From Pachyseris speciosa (Eukaryota; Cnidaria; Anthozoa; Scleractinia; Pachyseridae): a stretch of DNA of 64,000 nucleotides. The notes beneath the pieces were generated by a model. That model was given only the letters and a program-made list of their open reading frames with translations. It made no database searches and was not told the origin of the DNA. How positions within the stretch are numbered: position 1 is the stretch's first letter; the number at the start of each line of letters is the position of its first letter. Shown piece after piece: positions 45,801 through 50,145 of this stretch. Location of the stretch: assembly GCA_016490735.1 (NCBI GenBank), contig JAEMWC010000125.1, positions 456,001 through 520,000 of the forward strand, given 5' to 3'. Both the position numbers and the translations under genes were made by a program.

Positions 45801-46044
45801 CCCCATCTACAGGGCTCTGGAACACCTCAAACACGCTGCTGAAATACAGGAAGAGGTGTTGGACACACATGAGGAACTGATCCTTACACACCAAGCCATG
45901 GCAGTCGTCCTCAAGCAACTGGGACAAGACGAGGAGGCCGAAAGAGAGATGGAACAAGCCGGAGAGTGTGCCAAGAACTTGGATACCTTAGACGTCCCTT
46001 TAGGATCATGGCAGACTGATCCTGTACCCATAAACAGAAAGTGA
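11748..46044 (+). CDS. NLR-like gene: glycosyltransferase, TRADD-N-like, Death domains, NB-ARC, TPR (whole span)
   Basis: Inferred multi-exon gene; exons are listed separately. Order: GT4-like (residues about 1-400), TRADD-N-like (401-584), linker module twice (585-700), three Death domains (701-1011), short exon (1012-1050), second Death cassette (1051-1361), NB-ARC plus first TPRs (1362-1922), TPRs to 2092. Every internal junction is phase 1 until the last, which is phase 2, and exon lengths sum to 6279 nt, so the frame closes exactly at TAA 46042-46044. NB-ARC with TPRs and Death adaptors is the NLR plan, a cytoplasmic innate sensor family expanded in corals; a glycosyltransferase front end is unusual. 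Weak points: donors after the linker exons (GTTTTT) and the NB-ARC exon (GTTTAC) are poor, and an 11-kb intron full of transposons separates the Death exons from NB-ARC. It may be two genes, or exon use may vary. Confidence 0.6.
13880..14064. mobile_element. MITE (185 bp) in intron 1
   Basis: About 75-bp inverted arms: ATAGACCGAATGCCAAAATG... and ...CATTTTTGCGTTCGGTCTAT, meeting around 13960. Typical palindromic MITE. The rest of intron 1 (12949-13879 and 14065-14295) shows nothing else. Confidence 0.75.
14296..14847 (+). CDS. TRADD-N-like alpha/beta module exon
   Basis: Exon of 184 codons, phase 1-1. The acceptor is a pyrimidine run with AG at 14294-14295, chosen because it alone gives phase 1 and keeps [13 protein letters not shown] in frame; the donor is GTGAGT at 14848. 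An AG at 14311-14312 would be phase 0. Order: a helical leader ([18 protein letters not shown]), a Ser/Gln-rich linker, then the core [20 protein letters not shown] with two beta strands and amphipathic helices ([19 protein letters not shown]). This core recurs in coral Death and NLR proteins and resembles the TRADD N-terminal fold; the assignment is from memory of the motif pattern, not a search. It would be an adaptor or oligomerisation module joining the glycosyltransferase to the Death domains. Confidence 0.7.
15640..15880 (+). mobile_element. retrotransposon debris with a long (ATT)n tract
   Basis: 15643-15690 resembles a retroelement 3' end (actgaaagccgcc..aaggcgagtggg, atccctggataaat) leading into (ATT)n at 15691-15786. 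Right after it the plus strand reads [20 protein letters not shown], an RT-ORF fragment common in coral non-LTR elements. All of it lies in intron 2. Between 14848 and 15640 no gene is seen. Confidence 0.55.
16035..16735 (+). pseudogene. decayed polyubiquitin (three tandem units)
   Basis: Unit 1 (16035-16262) is a complete 76-residue ubiquitin-like ORF beginning [20 protein letters not shown], with Lys6, 27, 29 and 48 kept but Lys11 to Arg, Lys33 to Ala, Lys63 to Thr, Arg42 to Cys and the end RPG instead of RGG. Unit 2 starts at 16263 but is frameshifted near 16285 and continues to GAGMQMVMK. Unit 3 has stops (for example TAG at 16508) yet still resembles ubiquitin in GKVITLEM and [12 protein letters not shown]. 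No acceptor lies just upstream, so it is not a clean exon of the surrounding gene. Likely a retrocopy or fossil inside intron 2; ubiquitin attaches to proteins via its C-terminal GG, which unit 1 lacks. Confidence 0.8.
16873..17241 (+). mobile_element. tRNA-derived SINE with (ATC/ATT)n tail
   Basis: Head with A-box-like tgtcccagtggtt and B box GGTTCAAATCC (16924-16934); body with gtaaatagccgactggtttgcctccggccagttggga; tail gggtaaataaaggtta followed by (ATC)n and (ATT)n at 17155-17241. Different family from the SINE at 8879. Confidence 0.75.
17533..17950. mobile_element. long palindromic MITE (about 410 bp)
   Basis: Left arm tttgtggttttggtatgttcataaag...ccgccgtgtttttgccctgaaat...gagccacgcccatc is mirrored by gatgggcgtggctca...atttcagggcaaaaacacgg...ctttatgtacataccagaacca, flanked by poly-T and poly-A. 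No ORF of note. 17951-19052 has no gene; 18900-19060 has repeats of ttccttgacaagt. Confidence 0.75.
19053..19678 (-). pseudogene. integrase-core (rve) gene, C-terminal part
   Basis: Minus-strand ORF with [20 protein letters not shown] and [11 protein letters not shown], then the C-terminal part [20 protein letters not shown] and [17 protein letters not shown] (second Asp) and the Glu of VAERIW are the expected catalytic pair of a DDE integrase, with 38 residues between. This segment was the 3' half of the gene whose N-terminal half lies at 21775-22512. Proteins of this kind are numerous in cnidarians and look like a Ginger/IS3EU-type transposase lineage (family inferred). Confidence 0.72.
19844..20017 (+). 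CDS. small linker exon, copy A (unknown module)
   Basis: 58 codons, phase 1-1, acceptor AG at 19842-19843, donor G|GTTTTT at 20018. The peptide begins [20 protein letters not shown] and ends in FPDVHA; it is acidic, probably helical, and I do not recognise it. Support for a real exon: an open frame across the whole interval, the same phase as the neighbouring modules, and an exact second copy 1037 bp downstream. Against: the donor is far from consensus. It could be an exon of the NLR-like gene or a captured fragment. Confidence 0.45.
20219..20715 (-). pseudogene. integrase-core fragment, tandem copy B
   Basis: Copy of the middle of the integrase at 1036 bp spacing from copy A. It starts [20 protein letters not shown] and after EEEIDFAH runs into unrelated sequence, marking the duplication junction at about 20346. 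No full enzyme possible. Confidence 0.72.
20881..21054 (+). CDS. small linker exon, copy B (tandem duplicate of 19844-20017)
   Basis: Same phase-1 exon as copy A with the same acceptor (atcatcag) and the same weak donor (GTTTTT at 21055). No coding difference was noticed. It arose with the roughly 1.04-kb tandem duplication that also carries an integrase fragment. Inclusion of both copies would keep frame, since each is 174 nt. Confidence 0.42.
21186..22026 (-). pseudogene. integrase-core gene, central part (copy C)
   Basis: Minus strand, reading from 22026 down: [55 protein letters not shown] (first catalytic Asp), then DHGREF and VAERIWPEV. After EEEIDFAH (about 21409) it jumps to the junction sequence. 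Together with 22357-22512 it gives the N-terminal two thirds of the protein, so the gene was complete before the tandem duplication and the MITE insertion. Confidence 0.75.
22027..22346. mobile_element. MITE with 11-bp target duplication inside the integrase gene
   Basis: Flanked by CAGCGACAATG at 22016-22026 and 22347-22357. Inverted ends: atcatgataaaacgcagactgcagacc and ggtctgcagtctgcgttttatcatga. Subterminal CAGACTGCAGACC repeats. No ORF beyond low-complexity (TTTTTG)n. The long target duplication suggests a Mutator-like origin (inference). Confidence 0.82.
22357..22512 (-). pseudogene. integrase-core gene, N-terminal fragment (copy 1)
   Basis: Minus strand: [48 protein letters not shown]; a helix-turn-helix-like N-terminus. 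It is interrupted after VAG by the MITE at 22027-22346; the frame resumes as [10 protein letters not shown] on the far side. Confidence 0.68.
22905..23065. repeat. dispersed repeat (also at 28006-28166, and inverted at 50884-51035)
   Basis: ctgcaaaactc.ggctaagtcat..tataatttgttg..catattatta.c.aagcgacttcaacctttgtcaaaat in part, then cattccgtattcc and attccggattcc. The copy at 50884-51035 is the reverse complement. The ATTCCGGATTCC motif also appears at 32450, 34120 and 58775. Confidence 0.65.
24094..24381 (+). CDS. Death-domain exon 1, cassette copy 1
   Basis: 96 codons, phase 1-1; acceptor tctttag ending at 24093, donor GTAAAG at 24382. Death-fold signature: helix [10 protein letters not shown], then [20 protein letters not shown] (the W-x2-L core of helices 2-3), then [20 protein letters not shown] and [17 protein letters not shown]. 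Death domains are six-helix homotypic interaction modules in the cytoplasm that build signalling platforms. The translated domain matches the copy at 29195. Confidence 0.82.
24539..24926. repeat. paired (TA)n tracts with an inserted palindrome (copy 1)
   Basis: (TA)n at 24539-24613 and 24850-24926 flank about 235 bp not found at the equivalent place in copy 2, including the perfect palindrome 24731-24849. Confidence 0.8.
24731..24849. repeat. perfect 119-bp palindrome
   Basis: 59-bp arms AGACAAGGTTAATTTGGGAA... to GTGGCT (24731-24789), one central G (24790), then the exact reverse complement to ACCTTGTCT (24849). No mismatch found by eye. It abuts (TA)n on its right side. Confidence 0.9.
25069..25401 (+). 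CDS. Death-domain exon 2, cassette copy 1
   Basis: 111 codons, phase 1-1; a good acceptor (tttttgtttag, AG at 25067-25068) and consensus donor GTAAGT at 25402. An N-terminal linker ([17 protein letters not shown]) precedes the Death fold: [74 protein letters not shown]. The W-x2-L and RNDL motifs match the neighbouring Death exons, so the three are ancient tandem paralogues. The adaptor partner cannot be named. Confidence 0.85.
25716..26027 (+). CDS. Death-domain exon 3, cassette copy 1
   Basis: 104 codons, phase 1-1; acceptor AG at 25714-25715 after a T-rich tract, donor GTAAGC at 26028. Features: [75 protein letters not shown]. These follow the Death-domain helix pattern, with the conserved W-x2-L core and the RNDA end motif replacing RNDL. 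It is the most diverged of the three but clearly the same fold. Confidence 0.84.
26973..27089 (+). CDS. short acidic/aromatic exon after the Death cassette, copy 1
   Basis: 39 codons, phase 1-1; acceptor tttctttcag ending at 26972, donor GTAAAA at 27090. Peptide: [20 protein letters not shown] then [18 protein letters not shown]. No known domain. Its phase, acceptor strength and frame support an exon. It is the last exon before the duplication breakpoint; copy 2 has lost its normal acceptor. Confidence 0.5.
27151..27447. mobile_element. truncated MITE copy at the duplication junction
   Basis: The right part of the MITE at 22027-22346, starting directly at the breakpoint, with a longer poly-T (about 27350-27375). 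The right target copy CAGCGACAATG is at 27448-27458; the left one is missing, as expected if the breakpoint lay within the MITE. Confidence 0.78.
27448..27613 (-). pseudogene. integrase-core N-terminal fragment (copy 2)
   Basis: Same peptide as 22357-22512 ([20 protein letters not shown]). Only the N-terminal piece was duplicated; no catalytic core lies downstream on this strand. Confidence 0.7.
29195..29482 (+). CDS. Death-domain exon 1, cassette copy 2
   Basis: Second copy of the exon at 24094, with the same splice sites, phase 1-1. The translated open frame around it reads the same as copy 1, which implies a very recent duplication or an assembly duplicate. Both copies in one mRNA would give six Death domains in tandem. 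Confidence 0.75.
29639..29914. repeat. paired (TA)n tracts with a ribozyme-bearing insert (copy 2)
   Basis: A short (TA)n at about 29640-29661 and a long one at 29849-29914 flank a different insert from copy 1. 26-bp perfect inverted repeats at 29661-29686 and 29767-29792 (ATTTGAAGACAGTCTGATCA...) enclose the hammerhead motif. Confidence 0.8.
29690..29758 (+). ncRNA. type-I hammerhead self-cleaving ribozyme
   Basis: All core elements are in order. Stem I: TTGGC plus TATTTAT (29690-29701) pairs with ATAAATA, bulged T, GCCAA (29746-29758). Core CTGATGA at 29702-29708. Stem II: GTGCCGTAC (29709-29717), loop AGGTT, GTGCGGTAC (29723-29731). Core GAAA at 29732-29735. Minimal stem III: CTA-TA-TAG (29736-29743). 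Then TA with predicted cleavage after A29745 (NUH = GUA). Very short stem III is typical of hammerheads in Penelope-like elements and retrozymes of invertebrates. The 26-bp arms outside would extend stem I. Not tested for activity. Confidence 0.86.
30061..30393 (+). CDS. Death-domain exon 2, cassette copy 2
   Basis: Copy of 25069-25401, offset 4992 bp, same acceptor (ttttgtttag) and GTAAGT donor at 30394, same protein. Splice sites are intact, so it should be as usable as copy 1. Confidence 0.77.
30708..31019 (+). CDS. Death-domain exon 3, cassette copy 2
   Basis: Copy of 25716-26027, offset 4992 bp, same splice sites (donor GTAAGC at 31020) and same protein. It is the last Death domain before the long transposon-filled intron leading to the NB-ARC exon. 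Confidence 0.76.
31164..31268 (+). pseudogene. truncated copy of the short exon (copy 2)
   Basis: About 0.8 kb present in copy 1 (roughly 26171-26982) is missing here, removing the normal acceptor and the first residues. The remainder ([12 protein letters not shown] onward) is intact to the donor GTAAAA at 31269. An AG at 31162-31163 could act as a cryptic acceptor in the right phase (105 nt) but has no pyrimidine tract. Probably skipped. Confidence 0.5.
31426..31692. mobile_element. MITE-like inverted repeat (tacccagagtc family)
   Basis: tacccagagtcctcgggctg.ttggtcagcgg near 31487 is mirrored by ccgctggccaaagagcctgaggacaatgggta ending about 31691; a related left-end copy begins at about 31426. 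CTCTGGG motifs recur inside. No real ORF. Confidence 0.55.
32281..32355 (-). mobile_element. tRNA-like SINE head, minus strand
   Basis: The reverse complement starts GGCTTCATAGCTCAGTTGGT and includes B box GGGTTCAAACCCC. The anticodon-arm phrase CACCGGTATCGCA is close to that of the tRNA-like unit at 53530. The acceptor stem does not pair well, so it is a SINE head rather than a working tRNA. Confidence 0.65.
32369..34236. mobile_element. possible non-autonomous element with about 100-bp inverted ends
   Basis: gcgattgccgtcacgttcaacgtaaccaaatt...gacagtg-type sequence (32369-32462) recurs inverted at 34128-34236 (ttgacagtgtttggggtagttgttgaca...gaacgtgacggcaatcgc). The interior of about 1.65 kb has short ORFs with no recognised domain, a poly-C tract (33261-33287) and AT-rich stretches. 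Confidence 0.5.
34749..34990. repeat. imperfect inverted repeat
   Basis: ccgagcggactggcgggtataatttacaggtcacattccacaggtca is mirrored by tgacctgtggaatgtgacgtgtactttatacccaccgcgagcgga. Before it, 34320-34510 holds degenerate tandem ttgttgagcttg phrases. Confidence 0.55.
35026..35118 (+). repeat. tandem repeat, about 23-bp unit, four copies
   Basis: Unit close to CTCTTTTGAGGACAATAAACC, with small substitutions (gaggcc, gaggacg). Non-coding. 35119-35700 has ORFs without recognised domains. Confidence 0.7.
35702..35945 (+). repeat. two tandem units of about 130 bp upstream of the Helentron OTU
   Basis: Two diverged units encode similar peptides: [15 protein letters not shown]...RRN and [15 protein letters not shown]...RRN. 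They lead directly into the 2A-like segment, so they may be part of the element 5' region. Confidence 0.5.
35972..35995 (+). other. 2A-like ribosome-skipping motif
   Basis: Codes D-I-E-F-N-P-G-P, matching the 2A consensus D-(V/I)-E-x-N-P-G-P exactly, preceded by RRKLLMSG. In viruses and many invertebrate retroelements this separates an upstream peptide from the main protein. Here it sits just before the OTU fragment, in the same frame. Confidence 0.75.
36054..36281 (+). pseudogene. OTU-like cysteine protease fragment (Helentron)
   Basis: [10 protein letters not shown] carries the Asp-Gly-Asp-Cys catalytic signature of OTU proteases. A frameshift around 36115 moves the frame to [20 protein letters not shown] and [18 protein letters not shown], then a stop. 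The catalytic His region is lost after the stop. Confidence 0.7.
36333..37358 (+). pseudogene. Helitron N-terminal region: basic repeats and DUF6570-like domain
   Basis: 36333-36800 is Lys/Arg-rich with repeated [13 protein letters not shown] and [13 protein letters not shown], the usual basic stretch of these proteins. 36797-37358 reads [31 protein letters not shown], then after a poly-T frameshift (37039-37051) [20 protein letters not shown] and [17 protein letters not shown], the DUF6570-like pattern with its CxxC knuckle. Confidence 0.65.
37542..38895 (+). pseudogene. Pif1-type helicase, broken (Helentron)
   Basis: Starts [20 protein letters not shown]. Walker A is split by a frameshift: FLSGGAG in one frame, GVGKSHLV in the next (37640-37680). 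Then [12 protein letters not shown] sequence, [20 protein letters not shown] (Walker B DE), ATGDLFQL with a stop, FRRDF stop, and late motifs [16 protein letters not shown] and KTIHRLQGD. Pif1-type helicases unwind DNA during rolling-circle transposition. Inactive. Confidence 0.8.
38846..39722 (+). pseudogene. AP endonuclease-like (EEP) domain (Helentron)
   Basis: Begins with the helicase end [19 protein letters not shown] and continues [34 protein letters not shown]. After a frameshift near 39380 it reads [13 protein letters not shown] (the GDFN metal-binding motif, here EDFN), DHIYTNLPM and [10 protein letters not shown] (SDH motif). This is the exonuclease-endonuclease-phosphatase fold. 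Confidence 0.77.
39791..40075. repeat. (AAT)n microsatellites
   Basis: AAT runs at 39791-39832 and 40000-40070 (mixed ACT/AAT/AAC) between the endonuclease and RPA parts. Nothing coding. Confidence 0.7.
40510..41450 (+). pseudogene. RPA1-like ssDNA-binding protein (Helentron-encoded)
   Basis: Reads [34 protein letters not shown], a stop, then [22 protein letters not shown], a stop at 40914, [20 protein letters not shown] (OB-fold), [19 protein letters not shown] and a zinc ribbon CIACNYRIE...CPKCN (41167-41240). A frameshifted tail follows. Resembles the RPA 70-kDa large subunit C-terminal OB folds. RPA genes carried by Helitrons aid ssDNA handling. Confidence 0.75.
41466..42206 (+). repeat. 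Helentron 3' flank, related to 1-690
   Basis: See 1-690 for the shared phrases. Contains about 180 bp (41890-42068) absent from the other copy. 42207-42619 is intron; 42390-42425 has aaatcaaa.caaatcaa phrases like the SINE body at 9050, inverted. Confidence 0.6.
42620..44302 (+). CDS. NB-ARC (STAND ATPase) exon with the start of the TPR region
   Basis: 561 codons, phase 1-1; acceptor cttgtttttag with AG at 42618-42619, donor G|GTTTAC at 44303 (weak). In order: linker [19 protein letters not shown]; Walker [15 protein letters not shown] (Lys codon at 42763); Walker [11 protein letters not shown] with Asp codons at 42973 and 42982; sensor-like strand HLVLTSTE; the GLPL-type motif ICGGIPLII; winged-helix part [20 protein letters not shown]; then helices ending with the TPR-like [25 protein letters not shown] ATPases switch between ADP-bound closed and ATP-bound oligomeric states. 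Upstream the frame stays open to 42355, but that is intron. Without splicing translation stops at 44382. Confidence 0.88.
44899..45178 (+). CDS. TPR exon
   Basis: 280 nt, enters phase 1 and leaves phase 2; acceptor atcaaatag (AG at 44897-44898), donor GTGAGT at 45179. Contains kinesin-light-chain-like TPR units: [36 protein letters not shown] and [16 protein letters not shown]. TPRs form superhelical protein-binding surfaces; C-terminal to NB-ARC they take the ligand-sensing place that LRRs take in vertebrate NLRs. Confidence 0.83.
45607..45642. repeat. perfect 36-bp palindrome in the last intron
   Basis: TATTGCTAAAAGCAATTTAA and its exact complement, no spacer. Could form a cruciform or an RNA hairpin in the pre-mRNA, 171 bp before the final acceptor. 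The rest of 45179-45812 and the intron 44303-44898 show nothing else. Confidence 0.85.
45813..46044 (+). CDS. terminal TPR exon with stop codon
   Basis: Acceptor ccatctacag (AG at 45811-45812), phase 2, so the split codon CG|G rebuilds the TPR ending in [17 protein letters not shown] without a break; this join supports the exon pair. Next [23 protein letters not shown] and [15 protein letters not shown], then a short tail and TAA at 46042-46044. No clear AATAAA was noticed soon after. Confidence 0.83.
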
Positions 46045-46439
46045 ATATAATGCAACATATTGTTTTATAGTTGGAACTTGTGGTACACAAAATAGTGGAC
46101 CATGTGTTGGATATCGCTTGATAAAACCAGAATCTCCAAAGGAGATTCAGTAGATTCAATGCTGCCGTGCGTGCCTGTTCAGCCGCAGATCACAAGTGAC
46201 GTCAAGATGTGGTGCGAGTGTTTCACTTTCGTTCTTACCACATTTTGCCGTCTTCTGTAATCTGTCACCGTATAGACGCGGTAACGTGGAATCGTTGTTT
46301 TCCACACAACAAAACGGGTTTATTTCGGTTTTCTACATTTCGTAATTGTCAACAACTACAACAATCCTATTTTTCAATGTACTCCCACGTCCAGTCTGGA
46401 ATAACTCCAACTTTCTATCATTTTGGAAAACAAGAAAAC

Positions 46440-46710
46440 AATAGTCCAGTTTCGAGTTCGCCATGACCGCTGAATGAAACACTGAGAACGCATTTGTACA
46501 GGGTTAGCCTCGACCTAAAGTAAAAAATCACAAATACCGGCGGGAAGGTGCCACAAATTTGAAAATTAAACAATAGACAGAGCTGTAAACGGGTCATCTT
46601 CTCACTGGAATTTGTGAACATTGTACTTTAGGTCGAGGCTAACCCTGTACAAATGCGTTCTCGGTACTTTTACTCAGCGGTCATGGCGAACTCGAAACTG
46701 CTGGACTATT
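46440..46710. mobile_element. MITE (271 bp) just 3' of the NLR-like gene
   Basis: Arms AATAGTCCAGTTTCGAGTTC...GAGAACGCATTTGTACAGGG...CGACCTAAAGTA and the mirrored TACTTTAGGTCG...CTGTACAAATGCGTTCTCGG...GGACTATT. Central spacer of about 110 bp. It may supply 3' flanking sequence to the gene. 46045-46439 and 46711-47009 hold no gene. Confidence 0.8.
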
Positions 46711-47009
46711 AGACCATAGATAAGCCAAACAAAAACTGATACACAAAGAATTTGTATAATTTAATGCAGCTATTTTGTAAATAACAAAATTCTCCATTTT
46801 TCCAACTTATTTTAAATAAAGGACACAAAGAAAGATGCTCTGCTACTTGTGCACATGTGTTTTACAGTGTAATTTGTGCAGTGACGTTAAGCCGTTCGCC
46901 TTGTCTCCTTCATCTGAACACGAAAAATTGAAGGGGACGTAAAAGAACCCACACACTGATCTCAAAAGAGTGGGGAACGTAGTTCCTGGGGCTGTGACCC
47001 ATCCTACTA

Positions 47010-48178
47010 GGGACTTTAAGCATCGACGACGGGAACGGCAACGGCGACGGAAAAACCGAGAAAATACTGGGGAGAGGACGCGGTTGTTGAGTGAAATTGG
47101 AAGCAGTTAAGCAGCCGCCGAAGACGCCAATATTCCTTTGCATTCAGTCATTTTAATGATGATATGACGATGTAGATTTTTTACTGTTGTACAAACTGAA
47201 TTCGTCAACAAATCAGTGCTGGAGAACGACAAGTGTTTATCGCAGATTAGATTTCGGAAACAAGATATCACATTTTTAGCCGAGGTAATGTAATAAAATA
47301 AATCACCAATATATTAGCTAGAAGTAGCGACTAGATTACTGATGAACTCAATTGAAATGTTCTGCATCGAAGGCCGGGATTTGTGATGATTTCATCTTTG
47401 TATTCGGTTCGAAAGTCTGATAACAAATCAAAAACAATTATTTACTCTCCGTTATTGATTACCTTTTGAGTTGTCGGCATAAAGATCAAAACTGTCCGTT
47501 ATAAGCAGGCGTTCGTAGAGCAGGGTTCCACTGTATTTTTGCGAAGAAATGTATACCCTAATGGGGAGGTTTAAAATCATGTTCACTAGGTATATATTTT
47601 CTGTTTTACGCACTTTAGTGGCGGCTGGTTCCGTGAATTAGACATGCCGGCATGCATATTTGAACTGAAAACTACGATATGATAGAGAGTTTTGAGCATC
47701 ATGGACTAGTTATTTTTCTCGGCCAGGTTTAGCGTAAATTAACAGCTCTAGTATGTCTCATTTCGAATGCGAAAACGTAATGTTAGAGAGAACTATCGAT
47801 AAACAGTGTGAGACTCGCAAATCATTTCTAATTTCGGAGGCATCGGCGCTTGCTTTTTGTTTTGAAACAGTCGATTGATCAAATTGTTTAAGCTTGTAGT
47901 TTGGGGAAGAAAATCAGGCAACAACTCAATGATTCTATTCCTTGGTATCTTAAGGTATCAGTCCATATTAAAATTATCAATTTGGGGGCAAAAATAGAGG
48001 TAAAATATGTGAAATGCTACTCAGGTTTTCACGCAACGCCAAAGTAAGCTTTCTCACGTCGGGCCCCGAAAAAGAACGTCAAAATATTTCGCGCCAGACA
48101 TCCGTAATGCGACATTTGGGTTTTCCCTCACAGTCTCACGTCCCCGTTGCTGTTCCCGTTGTCGATGCTTAAAGTCCC
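47010..48178. mobile_element. non-autonomous DNA transposon, 1169 bp, with TACTA target duplication
   Basis: Inverted ends GGGACTTTAAGCATCGACGA... and ...TCGATGCTTAAAGTCCC (with cgggaacggcaacg / cgttgctgttcccg inside). TACTA flanks both sides (47005-47009, 48179-48183). The interior has no recognisable ORF. 48184-48890 is also without a gene. Confidence 0.82.
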
Positions 48179-48892
48179 TACTATCATACTACATACGCGG
48201 AGATATTAGCATGCTTCTATGCTACTCTACAAATCTGAATTCAAATAAAGTGTAAATATATGTGTAGATATTTGTATGTATAATTCATTTAACCTTGGTT
48301 GTCCAAGATCCAAAGCTGGGTTCTGTTGAGCGAAATCTGGGCGGAGCAAGTAGTTACCTAAACGTATTGGCTGCATGTATCAACTGTTTTAACTCTCTTG
48401 CACCACTTCCAAACCTCGCAGTAGTTTCGTACTGTGAATCTACAGGCCAACACATGAGGATAACAAAACAGGGACCGCAGGGGAGCTGAAATGTGGTTAT
48501 GATTGCTTACAGACATCACCTGGGTTTAACGGCAATACTCTAGGGTGAACAATACCCTCGCTGACATGACTACATTACATTAAATGTGCAAACTGATAAG
48601 CTTACAAGTTAGTATGATCAACCTTTTTCAGTCCAACTACGCATTTAGACTTAATGACGCTGATGTATTCAAGTTGTACGAATATCTGGGGGTTCTGGTC
48701 TGCAGTCATTACGTTTTCACTGATCTCTAGCCGATTTCTCAACTCTCTCTTTCTCTCAATTACTTGAAAGGAAAAAGCCTTCAGCAAGATCCGCAGAACA
48801 AAACTTAAACGGAATACTGAAGTCACTAACAAGTCTTTGCGTCATAATTAGCGAAATTTTTGGTACAGTACCGCTCAAAAGTAAGTTGCCAC

Positions 48893-48992
48893 CCTCGCGC
48901 GCGACGCGAATGAGTCGCGTCGCGCGCTTCGCGATTCGCGTCGCGCGCTACGTGATTCTTGTCGCGCGCTACGCGAATCGCGTCGCGCGCGA
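48893..48992. repeat. GC-rich 20-21-bp tandem repeat
   Basis: About five units of CGCGTCGCGCGCTACGCGAT type with small changes, very CpG-rich in an AT-rich region. On the minus strand it encodes repeated SARRESR-type peptide, but without gene context. Confidence 0.75.
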
Positions 48993-49245
48993 TGTTGTAG
49001 AAACTGTAAGTAAATTGGCTTGAAGCTCTCGGGCGATTTAATATGCCCATTGTAAAGTAACAATAGCCGATTCCAGTGTTCGCAAAAGACCGCTATGAAG
49101 AAATGAATATGTGTGATCGATCGATCGCCGGAGAAGGGCAGCGCGTGCTAAGCTTCGAAATTTTTTGTCAAACCGTTTGGCTAGGTTGAGATCGACAAGA
49201 TCAACTTAAGAAAACTATATACACAGTATGATGCACATGAACATG

Positions 49246-50145
49246 CAGGGGCACCCAACGATAAGTTTCGGTAGATATCTATTCGGTGGAGGGTAGTTCG
49301 CCTTGCGCTGTCGGTGTCGATTAAAGAGTGCACTCGGTTTTTCGTAACTAGAACGTGGCCTAAAAGATTCGAAATTGGGAAATATTAGCCCCTGAGGTTT
49401 TCGGAAAGGTCATAAAAGCTGTTTTTGGCAGTCAAAAACGTCAGCTAGCATTTTCGGAAAGAAAATAGTTTTCTAGGAAGTTCGTGGAAAGTTCATTTCA
49501 GCTTGCATTTTCTCAGAGGAAGATTTTGTCAGGGGCACCCAACGAGCCAAATCAACCAAAAACTATAGAAAGGCATTTTTAAGTACCTTATGGTGTTTCA
49601 AGTCTCTTTAAAGTGATGTATTCATAAGCTAGAAGAAGTTGATCTGTTCGGATTCCCTAGCTGAAGTTTTAATTGTCCGAAAATGTTAGGGAACAAAGTC
49701 TTCCTTTGAGAAAATGCGAGCTGAAATGAACTTTCCACGAACTTTCTAGGGAACTATTTTCTTTCCGAAACTGCTAGCTGACGTTTTTGGCTGTCAAAAG
49801 CAGCAATTACGACCTTTCCGAAAATCTCAGGGGCTATAATTTCCCAATTATGAATCTTTTAGGCCACGTTTTAGTTCCGAAAATCCGAGTGCACTCTTTA
49901 ATAGACGCCGAAAACTCAAGGCGAATTACCCTCCACCGAACAGATATCTACCGAAACTTGTCGTTGGGTGCCCCTGTTTTGTTCCCTAACATTTTCGGGC
50001 AATTAAAATTTCAGCTAGGGAATCCGAACAGATGAACTTCTTCTAGCTTAAGAAAACATCGCTTTAAACAGACTTCAAACACCATAAGGCACTTAAAAAT
50101 GCCTGTCTACAGCTTTTGGTTGATTTGGCTCGTTGGGTGCCCCTG
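49246..50145. mobile_element. outer element of a nested pair, CAGGGGCACCC ends, 6-bp target duplication
   Basis: Ends CAGGGGCACCCAACGATAAG and CTCGTTGGGTGCCCCTG, flanked by AACATG at 49240-49245 and 50146-50151. It is split by a second, inverted copy at 49530-49976. Without that insert it would be about 450 bp. CAGGGG ends recall hAT elements, but those make 8-bp duplications. Confidence 0.85.
49530..49976. mobile_element. inner inverted copy of the same element (447 bp)
   Basis: Starts CAGGGGCACCCAACGAGCCA, ends TGTCGTTGGGTGCCCCTG; flanked by TTTTGT at 49524-49529 and 49977-49982. It interrupts the outer copy between gaagattttgt and tccctaac. Its small ORF is not protein-like. Confidence 0.85.
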
